A stretch of DNA of 64,000 nt, taken from contig JAUCBJ010007029.1 in NCBI GenBank assembly GCA_032718475.1, forward strand, positions 1 through 64,000, in the 5' to 3' direction. Numbering within the stretch: the first letter of the stretch is position 1; the number at the start of each line of letters is the position of its first letter. The notes below the pieces were generated by a model. That model was not told the DNA's origin. It saw nothing but the letters and a program-made list of their open reading frames with translations, and searched no databases. Source of the stretch: Nemertoderma westbladi. Its lineage: Eukaryota > Xenacoelomorpha > Nemertodermatida > Nemertodermatidae. Position numbers and translations under genes: made by a program. This document shows, piece after piece, positions 19,522-31,309 of this stretch.

Positions 19522-21480
19522 TTAAGAATGCTTTGCCGGCTTGTCAACAAAATTGCACCGCCACAACTCCCTATCACCCATGACATTTGCTAGATCATCC
19601 GCATCTTTAAGGCCAGTGTCCTTTAAGATGCGTCTCAAGAAAGTCATGGGCTGTCCACCATGCTTATTCACTCCATGAGGATGCCAAAGTACAAGATTAT
19701 GCACTGGCTGGTCCTCACGGCGAAAGCAATGTCCTGCAAAGCGGAGGCGATTTTGTTCTAGTGTCAAGCTTGGGGGAACCAATGAGACACCTCCAATGTT
19801 ATATAGTGTCTGGTTGGAGACGTGTGCATTGTACTTGACACAATGAACCCGGCGTAGCATTCTTGTGAATGTGCCATCCAGAGATGTGGTGTCCTCAGCA
19901 GTTAGAGCCCAGCATGGACTCCCGTAGAGGAGTACTGGAACTACTGCTGCTCTAAATAATCGGACCTTAAGTTTCCGATTAATTCTCGGTGAATTCCAAA
20001 TCCTGGAAAGCCTATTCAAGGCTGCCCATGCCTTTCCCTTACGTATTCGAAGGTCCTCACCTGACTTCCGGATCCATGATCCCAGGTAACAGAAGTCGTC
20101 CACATGCTCAAGCATACCATCCTTTGCTCATCCGATCAGAGACTTGCTGAGGACTTTCAAAGTTAACTGTCAGAATTTTGGTCTTTCTGGAGTTAATAAA
20201 AAGACCAACACTAAAGCAGCATGTTCTAATGAGCTGAGGAGCCGTTGGGCTCCCTCTAATGATTCTGAGAGTACTCCTAAGTCATCAGCAAAGTCTAGAT
20301 CAGTTAGGGACTTGGCAGGATTTCCTCGACTTCTGGAGCCAGTAGGTGGAGTTATCATCACCCCATCATCATTATGATGATCTAAGGACATAGTCAACCA
20401 CAATAATGAACAAGAATGGTGCAAGTGTGCCACCTTGGAGGACGCCCCATAACACTTCAAATGGTTCTGTGTCACCGTCAACAGTAGACACAAATGTTGT
20501 CGAACCATCGTATATGTACTGATCTGATTGCTGCAATAAATTCATCAGGAATCCCATATAATGAAAGTATGCTGAACATACGTGAGCGAGAGACTGAATC
20601 AAAGGCCTTGAAGAAGTCAACAAAGATAACAGCCAGATGCCTGTCTTTCTTTTTTGATAATTCTTCAATTATCCTTCTAAGTGCCAAAATGGGCTCCATG
20701 GTCCCACGACCTTTACGGAACCCATTCTGATTTCCACGGAGCAGTCTCTCAATGGGATCCCTGATGCGATTTAATAGAATCCTATTGTATAGCTTTGCAG
20801 CAATCGTGATCAATGAGATTCCCCGAAAAGAACCATAGAGTGTTAGGTTGCCCTTCTTGGGAACTGGCACCAACTTATTTGTTTTCATTTCTTGTGGGAC
20901 TCTTGTTGTTCGGTACATGTCTACTACAATATGATGGGATAGATGAGCTTTAAACACTCAGGTATTTTAAAGACCTCAGGGGGAACACCATCTACTCCAC
21001 TGGCACGATTGGTCTTAATGCTCTTTGCAGCAGCCTTCACTTCTGCAAAGGAGATATCGCCAATGGGAATATCTGGGAGTACAGACTCAGACACTTTTAC
21101 TTCTATAAAGTTATCAGGCAATACCCTGTCATTATTGAGGAGCTTTTCAAAGTGGGCTTTCCAACCATTGAGGCGATCGGCTGGTGATTCAGCCTTAACC
21201 TTGGTGGTTGGTTGGCTTTTCCGCCCATTAATCAGATTGATCGATTTCCATGCCTGGGATGATTGCCTGCTGTCGTCAGCATCATTGATGGCATCAACCT
21301 GTTGGTTTATAAGCTCCTGTAGATTAACAGAGTACTGCCTGTTCAGGGACCTAGATGCAGCCTTAACTGCATTCTTGGCTGCTGTAGTCTGTTTGAGTCG
21401 GGACTCTTTCTGCGCCTTATGAAGGTCATTTCGGCACTTCTGAATTGTTAGTCCAGGGAGCCCTTTTCCTGTTTCGAGGG
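19522..21480 (-). pseudogene. Non-LTR retrotransposon RT gene, copy A (decayed)
   Basis: Minus-strand segments in order: LPDIPIGDISFAEV and ASGVDGVPPEVF (near 21000), VPVPKKGNLTLYGSFRGIS (near 20850), NQNGFRKGRGTMEP, FVDFFKAFDSVSRS, GVLQGGTLAPFLF, DLDFADDLGVLSES (YADD-box variant FADD), then CYLGSWIRKSGED and LLYGSPCWALTAED (post-RT). Compared with the intact copy at 60181-61791 it has frameshifts near 20110, 20390 and 20950. The endonuclease part is absent, so the copy is 5' truncated at about 21480. Reverse transcriptase would prime on nicked target DNA; this copy cannot do so. Confidence 0.85.
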
Positions 21481-22280
21481 TATACAGGAATGGAGGCGGG
21501 AGGCGCTGTTGTAATCAAATATTGAATTACAACTGCTGTTGTGATTATAGAAGATAGAGAGCGCTTAGCGAAATTATTATTTTTTCTATCGGATAGAGTA
21601 GTTAGAGAGGAGTCGAGGTGTCAATTGATTAATAATAATAACAGCAGTTGTCATGAATTCAATACACAATCGCTCACAAGAAGTGATAAGACAAATTCGT
21701 TCTTATTTTGTAAATAAAACAAGTTGAGATGTTTCAATGTACAGTAAACCGCGACTTAATCCTATTACCACTATGGTGTTTAGACCAATAGCAGGACTGT
21801 ATTTTAGTAATTGTCCAATGAAATCCTACAACATTTGGGCTGTATGTGAAAAATTATTGAAGAACGCATCCTTAAAAAATGAACATTTCGTAAGCTGCCG
21901 GGTATCATAATTTTCTCGAAAAAGTGTAGTAGTCCCAGGACCAAGTTTCAATATTTGTGTTGTTTTAATAACTAATAATGTAGCGTCGTAAGCTAGCTCT
22001 AGTGGTTTTTCAAGACGCTGAATCAAATGCGCTTATATTTCATTCCCGAAAATTAAGCTGTATACTATTTTACGTGCATCTAAGAGGTGTGCGTGGTACT
22101 TCAAATTTTGAAAAATATGAGACTCGGGAAATGCCACCATGTTTTGATTTTAGCACATTTTATAGGTTTTCTGGGTCGCTGATTCGCCACTTTTGGTGCC
22201 CCAAAATTAGGGCGTGTCACTTCAAATTTTGAAAAATACCAGATTCGGAAACTACACCAAAGTTGACATTTTAACGCATT
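21481..22280. other. Intergenic DNA, no gene seen
   Basis: Starts with a short direct repeat (GCGCTGTTGTAATCA-ATATTGAATTACA, also present at 19458), which may mark the 5' border of the LINE insertion. From 22060 a motif ACTTCAAATTTTGAAAAATA recurs every ~140 bases. No coding signal. Confidence 0.4.
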
Positions 22281-22500
22281 TTTATGGGTTTTCTGGGCCG
22301 CTGAATCGATTGAAAGTAATATAGAAGCCTGAAGACTTAGTGGTTCGTCATTTTTAGTTCACCAAAATTAGGGCGCGGCACTTTAAATTTTGAGAAAGTG
22401 CCACACCCAGATTTTGGTGCACTAATAATTACTTAAGACTTGAGGCTTCAATATTACTTTCAATCAATTCAGCAGTCCAGAAAACCTATAAAAAATACAT
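22281..22500. repeat. Imperfect inverted repeat
   Basis: The left arm (about 22281-22345) contains GTTTTCTGGGCCGCTGAATCGATT and GAAAGTAATATAGAAGCCT. The right arm (about 22430-22500) contains AGGCTTCAATATTACTTTCAATC and GTCCAGAAAACC, in inverted order. The spacer of about 90 bases itself contains GGCGCGGCACTTTAAATTTTG. It looks like a MITE-type foldback with some mismatches. Confidence 0.6.
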
Positions 22501-23327
22501 TGAAATCAAGGATAGTACTCAAGTCATATCTGAACCAATCTGAACCCAATCTAGACCGAATCTCGACAAATATACCAAATCTGAACCCAATCTGAATCAA
22601 AAATAGAAAGAGGGGCGAAAATTTTAAATTTTTGCATTCACAATTTTGAAATTTGAAGAAATTTTACATATCTTTTTTCATATTTAAATTTGCCGGAAGC
22701 CGCACCACTATGCACTACTGCTGTGTTGGACTGACAGCATACCTCTGTACATAAGATACCACCTACATTGGTACGTACTAAAAGGTAGAACGGTTAAAAA
22801 TTAGGGTAGGCCTATACCTAATTGATAGGCCTACTGCAGTTAGTACTGGTTAGTTTTTTTATTGACCTATACAGTATTGCTCGCTATATTCTATATCGAC
22901 TACAACACAATGCCTACTTTACAGTATATCAGTATATCGACGTACTACACTACTACTTACTGCTTACCACTTCCGTCGTAAGCTAATTACCAAATTAAAA
23001 TTACAGTATTATAATTAGGGTAAGTGTTCGGGGTCTTGTCTGGCAGTAAAATATACGTGAACATACACAGATAACAGGATATTTAATTTAATTATACTGT
23101 ATTAGCAATATTCAATTTCTATAAGTTTCTTTCTTTCACTGTTCAGTTAAATTTTTACACCGATTCCGAAATATTTTGTCTATAAACAGCGGGATATATA
23201 ACCGATAGCGCTCCAATAACTTTAAAGCTCTTTAGTCTCCCTACGAGATTCCCCGAAGCAAATACTGTAAATTATTCATATCAACTAATGTAGGACCTCA
23301 GCAATGGTAAGTTTGGGAACATTCGAT
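22501..23327. other. Intergenic DNA, no gene seen
   Basis: AT-rich, with a run of AATCTGAACC-type words near 22530-22600 and many GTACTAC and AGGCCTA words. Nothing coding is visible. Confidence 0.4.
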
Positions 23328-23826
23328 TTAAATCAACCAACAAAACTTGCCATCATTCCAATCAACACGATCAACCTGAGGTAAAGTAACTCCCTTTTTA
23401 ACGGCATCCGAAATTAATTGATACAGTATACTCGGATGTTCTAAAACGCAACCCCTTTAAATGTCCAAATTATTGTAGCAGTTCTAATACTGGCTGGTCA
23501 ACAAGAGACTGAGATATTAGCCAATTCCAATACCGATTCCGTTTCCAAATGATATCGAATGTTAAACTCACAACTGTATCTTTGCAGTGGAAGATAATTT
23601 CTTTAAGTTGGTCTGTGATAGATTCAGCAGGCTCAGTAACACCATGACCAAAGCCATATTATAATGTGAATTCACTGAAGTTGAAGTTTGTATCGGACGG
23701 ATTTATGTCACGTTGAATTAAACCATTTAGTAGCTTCATTGTAATACTTCTATCTGTAAGAATAGAAACCCGAGGTAATAATTCCTGTATATCTATCAAA
23801 TCGTCGACTGATATCTTATTACATTT
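23328..23826 (-). pseudogene. Possible decayed gene fragment, unknown
   Basis: On the minus strand a frame from about 23826 runs for some 120 codons with one internal TAA (near 23660): ISVDDLIDIQELLPRVSILT, then VTEPAESITDQLKEIIFHCK. After a stop and frame change it resumes as EHPSILYQLISDAVKKGVTL and PQVDRVDW, ending at a TAA at 23328-23330. A TTTTAG acceptor-like site precedes the last part. Composition is protein-like, but I cannot name a family. It may be a retropseudogene, an exon group or chance. Confidence 0.25.
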
Positions 23827-24232
23827 CCTTATCACGATCTATCAATACAGTACAGTAGTATGTTTAAAAATAAATTGAAACAGTTGGATTTCTCGGAAAT
23901 CACTACTTTTGACAGATTTATGGTCTATGCTACAGTATATGAATTATTTTTCTTTGTGCCTGCACTTTTATTTATATTTGTTACATTGATATGCTGTATG
24001 CAGCCCAGCATTTTATTTATCACATAGGCCTATCAGCATATGCATTTTTATTGTCGGCAAGTCCGAGTTAAATTAAAATTTATTTGTAAATTTCATACTG
24101 CCATAAATCCATTAATCCATAATTAACAAAACGTCCTGCAGGGCGTTATACTTCACCTGGAAACTGCTAGAAACACCCAGCAGCCCAGCTGTCCAGTCCA
24201 GTCACCAGTTTAAATATCGGAAATCTAAACGT

Positions 24233-24313
24233 CTGCCGCTACCTTTTGTCACATAACGATGCAGGTCAGGTCCTGCCTGACCTGCATCGTTATTTGACAA
24301 AAGGTAGCGGCAG
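24233..24313. repeat. Near-perfect 38-bp hairpin
   Basis: 24233-24270 (CTGCCGCTACCTTTTGTCAC start) and 24276-24313 are reverse complements with one mismatch, around a five-base loop. It lies 50 bases before the large foldback element. No function is known. Confidence 0.85.
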
Positions 24314-24365
24314 CCGCACTCTTTAAATCATATCGCTTTTAAGTTGGCCTACCTGTCTTCAGTCT

Positions 24366-26460
24366 GGGGGGGGGGGGGGGGGGGGGGGGGTAAACTGGAC
24401 GCAATAAAAATTAATCCCTCTCCAGGGGAAATTCGACGCAAATAACAGCTGATTATTCTCAAAAATAAAACTGTCAACCTGTTCTATTGTGTTTAGTTTA
24501 GTAGGTGCTAAAATGCACAACAAGCAACAATGAGCAACAACGAGCAACAATGAGCAACAACGAGCAACAATGAGCAACGATGAGCAACAACGAGCAACAA
24601 TCAATGAGCAACAACGAGCAATAATGAGCAATAACGAGCAATAATAAAGTACAACAACGAGTAACAATGAGCAACAACGAGCAACAATGAGCAACAACGA
24701 GCAAAAATAAGCAATAATAAAGTACAACAACGAGTAACAATGAGCAACAATGGGCAACAACGAGTAACAATGAGCAACAACGAGTAACAATGAGCAACAA
24801 CGAGCAACAATGAACAACAACGAGCAAAAATGAGCAATAATAAAGTACAACAACGAGTAACAATGAGCAACAATGGGCAACAATGAGCAACAATGAGCAA
24901 CAACGAGTAACAATGAGCAACAACGAGTAACAATGAGCAACAATGAGGAACAATGAGCAACAACGAGCAATAATAAAGTACAATAACGACTAACAATGAG
25001 CAACAACGAGCAACAATGAGCAACAACGAGCAACAATGAGCAACAACGAGCAATAATAAAGTACAACAACGAGTAACGATGAGCAACAACGAGTAACAAT
25101 GAGCAACAATGAGCAGCAATGAGGAACAATGAGCAACAACGAGCAATAATAAAGTACAATAACGACTAACAATGAGCAACAACGAGCAACAACGAGCAAC
25201 AACGAGCAACAATGAGCAACAATGAGCAATAATAAAGTACAACAACGAGCAACAATGAGCAACAACGAACAACAATGAGCAACAACGAGTAACAATGATG
25301 AGCCCGGTTGGTTGTATTTTATTATTGCTCGTTGTTGCTCATTGTTGCCCGTTGTTGCTCATTGTTGTCCATTGTTACTCGTTGTTGTACTTTAATATTG
25401 CTCGTTGTTGCTCATTGTTACTCGTTGCTGTACTTTATTATTGGTCGTTGTTGCTCATTGTTGCTCGTTGTTCCTCATTGTTGCTCGCTGTTGCTCATTG
25501 TTGCTTGTTGTTGTTCGTTGTTCCTCATTGTTGCTCGTTGTTGCTCATTGTTGCTCGTTGTTGATCGTTGTTCCTCATTGTTGCTCGTTGTTGTTCGTTG
25601 TTCCTCATTGTTGCTCTTTGTTCTTCGTTGTTCCTCATTGTTGCTAGTTGTTGCTCATTGTTGCTCGTTGTTGTTCGTTGTTCCTCATTGTTGCTCGTTG
25701 TTGCTCATTATTGCTCGTTGCTGCACGTTGTTGCTCATTGTTGATCGTTGCTGTTCGTTGATCGTCATTGTTGCTTATTGTTGCTCGTTGTTGTTCGTTA
25801 TCCTCATTGTTGCTCATTGTTGCTCATTGTTGCTCATTGTTGGTCATTGTTGCTCGTTGTTGTTCATTGTTGCTCTCGTTGTTGATCATTGTTACTCATT
25901 GTTGCTCGTTGTTGCTCATTGTTACTCGATGTTATACTTTCTTATTGCTCATTGTTGCTTGTTGTTGCTCGGTGTTGCTTGTTGTTGCTCATTGTTGCTC
26001 GTTGTTGATCATTGTTGCTCATTGTTTCCCATTGTTGCTCGTTGTTGGTCATTGTTGCTCATTGCTGGTCATTGTTGCTCGTTGTTGGTCATTGTTGCTC
26101 GTTGTTGGCAATGTTACTCATTGTTGCTCGTTGTTGCTCATTGTTACTCGATGATATACTTTCTTATTGCTCATTGTTGCTTGTTGTTGCTCGGTGTTGC
26201 TTGTTGTTGCTCATTGTTGCTCGTTGTTGCTCGTTGTTGATCATTGTTGCTCATTGTTGCCCATTGTTGCTCGTTGTTGGTCATTGTTGCTCGTTGTTGC
26301 TCATTGTTACTCGTTGTTGTACTTTATTATTGCTCATTGTTGCTCGTTGGTGCCACTGTAACCTGCTCCTTTCCCTAAATTGAGAATTTAACATTGAGGC
26401 GGGATATTAATTCGCCAAGGCGGGTTTTGCGTCCAGCCCCCCCCCCCCCCCCCCCCCCCC
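24366..26460. mobile_element. Foldback element with poly-G/poly-C ends and giant inverted satellite
   Basis: Left end: 25 G at 24366-24390, TAAA, then CTGGACGCAA (24395-24404). Right end: TTGCGTCCAG (26427-26436) then 24 C. Between the unique ends the element is filled by a satellite. About 24520-25300 is built of AACAATGAGC / AACAACGAGC units. About 25318-26355 is built of the reverse complement, GCTCATTGTT / GCTCGTTGTT. Occasional AATAATAAAGTACAACAACG interruptions recur in both halves. The change of strand at about 25297-25317 makes an inverted repeat of roughly 2 x 0.8 kb. The Cys/Leu-rich open frames across it come from the repeat and are not genes. Confidence 0.85.
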
Positions 26461-26465
26461 TGTCT

Positions 26466-27984
26466 CCCTATTCGTATGCAATGCATACCACATCGTATTT
26501 GGATCAATACTGTATTTGAATCATTTGTTTTTGGATCAATTGTATTTGAATTAATTGCATTTGCATCAATTGTATATGCGCTACTCCCTCCTGCTCCTGT
26601 TACAAGTAGTTACCAGCTTAACACTTCCAAGAACTTATTTATGTTTGGTTACTTTAGCCTGTATTTTTGTGGATGGGGCGAAGCATCCATTGGCGAGGGT
26701 CCGTCTAAAAGCCACATCGGACCCTATCGGTGCCACATCGGACCCAATTGGGACCACATCGGAGCCCTGCCAGTCGCTACCACATGGTCCAGAGTCCAGG
26801 GATCCCAGACGACTCTACAGTCCATTCCGATTGGTGGAAGAATATGTAGCATGATGGAATCCGCGGATCGCATATCGTGTTACTACAATGTTTCTTTGAT
26901 TGACAGTTAGATGTTCAGTGATTAGAATGACAGTTAGATGTTCAGTTCACTGTTCAGATGTTCATCTTCAAAATGGTAGTAGAGTGAATAATGTTGAAGA
27001 TATTGTACACAAGGCTTTGTCAACATCATCGCGTTACATTGATTTAAACATATCCAAAAAAAAATGATACTTCGAATTATGTCACCGAATCGAGAATAGC
27101 CTCATTGAATCTGGAATCATCGATTTAGTGGGTGTAGACACCTTCAAATTAGGACTAGATGGATTACTTACCGAGTTATTGCGCCAAACGGAGCAGGCCG
27201 GCTTGGCGCCAACATTTGAGGGTAAAGCGATATAAGGATATCACAAAAAAAAACACTTTAACATTACCTTTCAGAATGAAAAATATGGTAATTCGACCAG
27301 AATTAATTAATTTAGTATTTTTGAAGTCTAAACACCTTCAAATAGAGTGATAATATGATCGAGTTGTTTCACAAAAGGATAAGGCCAAGTCAACTCTATC
27401 ATGAAAGACTGAATCGGCCTATCCTTTTGGGCACCAACTCGATAACATTATTACTCTATTGTTACTTTTGAAGGCGTTTTCACTTTACACAAACTTTTCA
27501 GATCATTGCAGGGTCGAATGAGTCTGTTCTAAATTCTTGAAGGTAAATTGAAGCATTGTCTTTGAGTGATATCCTTTTGTAGATCGCTTTACACACTGTT
27601 GGTGGGTTAGCCGGTATGCACCTTGGGCTAAATATCTCAGGATCTAATCACCCCTGTCCTGTGTGTCTCAGTAGATACACGAATTCGATGATTGCGGTTT
27701 CCTTGAGGCTATTCTCGATTCTGTGGCATAATTTGAAGTATCATTTTTGGTGGGTATGCATAAATTGATGTGACGGAGATGATATTGAGTTCAACATGAC
27801 AAATCCTTTTGTCCAATATCTTGAACATTATTCACTCTACTACCATTTTTGTTGTTGGTATTTTACGTGTACAAGAAGTTGGTCAACGCGAAAATTGAGT
27901 TTATAAGGTTGTCGCACACAGTGCCGCCTTGGTGCAAAATGTTCAAGATATTATTTTTTTGTAATAAAATTTTCCAAAATGACT
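26466..27984. repeat. Duplicated segment X (copy 1)
   Basis: This matches 37963-39678 closely. It starts directly after the poly-C end of the upstream foldback element in both cases, then shows a GGATCAAT-TGTATTTG repeat cluster, a CCACATCGGACCC repeat (short here, longer in copy 2) and a region with repeated GAAGGTGTCTA words. Open frames here are short and differ between copies. No gene is assigned. Confidence 0.8.
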
Positions 27985-28550
27985 AGAAGGTACATACAGT
28001 ACAGTATATACCACGTTTGCAGCTTAATCTGATTAAAATCAAGTATAAATGGTGGAAGGTTTTCACTTTCAGAGATTCCGTCCCCTAGCGGCAGACTGGA
28101 AAACTGCAGACTTCGTTTTTGCACATTATTGAAAAGTCGTAACATTTTCCTAAAAATTTCAACTTAAATTTTTTGAGAATATTTTTTTTTGGAGGTTGTT
28201 CTATCATTATCGAAGTTATCTTAACCGAACCCAAATCGATACAAACAACCCAGTTAGTAGGGTTTAAGATGATTCGAACTTATCTAACTCATTTTTATCC
28301 GTCTTCTGAAACAAGTTTAAGGTTTGAGTGTTTTGCTCATAAAAAACCTTAATAATTGATTTTTTTTAGATCGGGTTTTTTTACATTCTCATAAAGACGA
28401 TCTAGGCATCCAAATGTAAACAAACCCCACGCGAACATACTAAACAAACCTACTTTCTTCGATTCCATTCGTTGCCTTTTCCGAATGGTTAAGGCGGTAC
28501 TTAATGCAATTGGGCATCCCGATGCTAGATGATTCGAGACGTTTTAGTTG
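27985..28550. repeat. Left part of block B shared with block C
   Basis: From AGAAGGTACATACAGTACAG the sequence matches 54396-54965 closely, including a CCCCTAGCGGCAGACTGG box and the tRNA-like stretch below. This part is not present before block A. Confidence 0.8.
28474..28545 (+). pseudogene. tRNA-like remnant (Ser/Leu type), block B
   Basis: TTTTCCGAATGGTTAAGGCGG resembles the A box and D arm of class II tRNAs, and GATTCGAGAC 50 bases later resembles a B box. Acceptor and anticodon stems do not pair well, so it is a tRNA pseudogene or a tRNA-derived SINE head. Confidence 0.4.
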
Positions 28551-29481
28551 TCGCCCAGTTCTTCTCAGTTTGCATGCACTCCGCTACTTAGCTTACTCCG
28601 CTTATTAGCTGAAATACAATCCTTTGTAATGGGTGGTTTGTCTGGGATGCGGTATATAATAATGGGTGACGCAAATGATAGAATGGGAGATCTTACACAC
28701 CTGAATCCGAAGTACAGTAAGTGGAATTAGATACTCTGTAACCCATGGCATGGTCACAAATCCTGCAGGAACACGGTTATTACAGGTCTGTCGAAATTTA
28801 AAACTGTTTAATTTGAGTTATGCAAACATTATCTCAAGTGGAGTGTTATGTGGTGGGGGTCTGACTTTCAAACGGAAGTCGGGTTATTTAACAGGGCCTG
28901 ATCGCTGCCTTGTTAGTTTATCTTTGTCTGATGCTGTTGTCTCTTTATAATAATAATAATAATATTGGTTATTTATATAGCGCTTTTCTACGCTCAGCAT
29001 ACTCAAAGCGCTTTTATTATCATTACCCCATCAAAGCCAGGTTCCCATTATACCGCTGGGTTGACGTAGGCACTAATGTCTAAAGTGTCTTGCCTAGGGA
29101 CACAACAGTGCGAAATTTCTACAGCCTTTAGTCAGATTCGAACCTGCGCCACCAAACACTATTGTGTAAGCAGTTCAGGCGCCGTATCCACTCGGACACT
29201 GCGACAATATGGGTGTCAATGTCATGTACGAGACTCTACCCTCTGATCATGCTCCACGGCCCTGGAGGTCAGTTTAACCATTGATAACACTCAAACCGCT
29301 TATGTTGTTAGAGAGATGGGGAATGATCGGGTCCTATGATCACTATGGCGTTTTGTTTCGTTTGTCTCGGAAAACTGTTAAACTCCCTCATCATTTGATT
29401 CCAAAATTTTTGTCTTATTTAGGATCCCCTCCTCCTGAACTCACTAACATTGACAATAACAATTATGTATATTATCCATAG
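28551..29481 (+). pseudogene. LINE endonuclease (EEP) remnant, block B, split by a SINE
   Basis: The first part reads LRLLAEIQSF and GMRYIIMGDANDRMGDL, the central IMGDxNARMGDL motif of LINE endonucleases. The second reads GTRLLQVCRNLKLFNLS and DRCLVSLSLSDAVVS, followed after the SINE by SDHAP and ALEVSLTIDN in another frame. Decayed by stops, frameshifts and the insertion. Confidence 0.65.
28947..29216 (-). mobile_element. tRNA-derived SINE, minus strand
   Basis: About 270 bp absent from the matching site in block A (CTCTTT|CAATGTC at about 13775). Read on the minus strand it starts with GTCCGAGTGGATACGGCG (A box), then GGCGCAGGTTCGAATCTG (B box) of a tRNA-Ser/Leu-like head. The body has CAAGACACTTTAGACATTAG and the 3' end has GCGCTATATAAATAACCAA with an (ATT)n tail. 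The body resembles the central domain shared by many animal SINEs; the subfamily is not assigned. A clean target duplication is not visible. Confidence 0.85.
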
Positions 29482-29499
29482 TTGACCATATACCCGAGG

Positions 29500-30317
29500 A
29501 ACGTAAACTCCGTGTATCAGATTATTATTTTACAGAAGTTAAATTAATTTAACTTTCAATTAAATTTCATACAAATAATCACCCTTTGTTATTATACTAA
29601 GTCTTCCCTCCCCTCCCATAGATACCAGCTGTTTAATTGAAAACCACTCAAACGGATGTTACTCACGCTGGGCTTATGTAACTCATTGCCTTGCTTCTAT
29701 TGTTAGGAACCTTCAAGGCAATCTGTGATCTCATATTTATTAGATCAGCAATCATAACGTGAATGGGATTTAACATTGTACAAGGAGAACAATTCTTAGA
29801 TAATACAATATTCCTAATTATTACATCTCATTACAAATAAGTTATGGTACATGTTGCTTGTTGCTTGATATTCGAAATTGGGTGGTTTATGATCAATAAT
29901 AATTTTTTTATTTCATAATAATCAATCAGTATATTATAAAAATTAATTAATCAAACAAATATAAAACTGCACCAACATCCCACCACCTATCAGAACAATA
30001 GGACTACATTTAAAATGATCAATAATAATTGATCAACCAAATTGGAGCAGGTTAGTTAGTTTAGTAGTATTACTGCTTAGTTAGAATGTGTTAGCGTTTG
30101 GAGTAGTCTGAGAGGCAAAAGTGGATGAAGAGATACGATGTTGTGTGTTTATGAAATGGTTTAGTGTTGGTACATAATTTGTGGTGAGTGAACCCGTGAC
30201 ATGTTTTTGTAGACCACATGTCTATTTTGTTTATTAAAATGCGTTTCCATTCTGATGAATTCGGGTCTCGCTTTATAGTTTCCAGTAATAAAATTAGAGC
30301 TAGGGTGAAGGAAACTT
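29500..30317. other. Non-coding part of block B
   Basis: Same AT-rich sequence as 14060-14861 in block A. No conserved frame. Confidence 0.5.
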
Positions 30318-30510
30318 GATGCAAATCCCATCTCGGCGAAAATATTTTGTCTCAATGTTATTAATTAAGGCAAAGGAGCAGGTGTCATTGGCACATTAAA
30401 GCAATAAACTAAAAGTCAACAATAGAAACAGGTTACTGATTGTAATTTTGGGAGTAATCAGCTGTTATTTGCGTTGTTTGATTGTTATTATGGAATTTGA
30501 ATGCGTCCAG
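30318..30510. mobile_element. Old foldback element copy without G/C tracts, block B
   Basis: Same landmarks as the copy at 14862-15054, from GATGCAAATCCC to ATGCGTCCAG. Shared by descent of the duplicated block. Confidence 0.6.
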
Positions 30511-31309
30511 ATGACAAAGTAGAGGCGACAGAAAGCAAAAAGGCCCAGAAGGAGTGTATCCACTGCGAAGGCGTTGAGAGTGAAAGTAAAACTCATAAAG
30601 CTGAATTGATGAAGGCAAGAAAGCAATGCGAGTGAATCATGGAAAGATATATTACTATTAGGTCGGGAGAGCTCGACAGTAGAAATTAGGTCTTTGTGAT
30701 GGGATCCGAGTTGGCAAACATGATCCCGGCTGGTGTTTGTGTCGTGTGGTAATACGCGTCGCCGCGTCCACCCAGTGTGGTTTAAGAGACTGTAAGGCCA
30801 TAGGCCGGTATAACAAAGATCGAGTTTGTTTTGTTGTTATTAATGATGTCTGATATATAAGTACCGGTATAATACAGCACAATCAGTATAGCACAATTAT
30901 GGCAGTAATGACGACGGTTTAAACCGTTTGACTTCTACACTGATTAATAGCCAACTGAATATAATTGACATCGAGTAACGGTTTTATATTTATTGCTTAG
31001 AAGGTTACATGTCTACCTACTCGACCTACCAATAGATGCGCTCTAATTGATGGTGTGCCGCCCCACCATTGGCTGGTTTATCCTCTGGCCACTCCCTGAC
31101 TCTATGCTGGTTTCCCCCTGATATATTGGTAACTATCTCCAACTGGCACTATATTGCCCTGTTCCCTTCTTGTATGCAATATTATGTTGGATAATATTGC
31201 ATACTTAATCGTAATTCGTAAATCACGATTCCCCATTTTCTCACTGGGTGGGCAGCGGATTTGATCCGCTAACAGTCCTATCCCTTTTCAGTTTGGACTA
31301 TATATGTCA

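Larger units (their letters stand above)
13511..21137. repeat. Duplicated block A (near-identical to block B)
   Basis: The block aligns base by base with 28680-36862 with only scattered substitutions and a few indels. It contains a LINE endonuclease remnant, an old foldback element, a LINE 3' fragment, an intact glycosyltransferase gene, a plus-strand RT remnant and a minus-strand LINE. Relative to B it lacks the SINE, lacks the ~390 bp at 34662-35053, and keeps about 125 bp of LINE that B has lost. The size and content point to a segmental duplication. The copies lie in direct orientation about 15 kb apart. Confidence 0.9.

Noticed and set aside
24359-26383. Many overlapping Cys/Leu/Val-rich open frames on both strands (up to 310 codons)
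   Set aside because: They are translations of the TTGCTC-type satellite, which lacks stops in several frames. All frames show the same short motif and no unique sequence.
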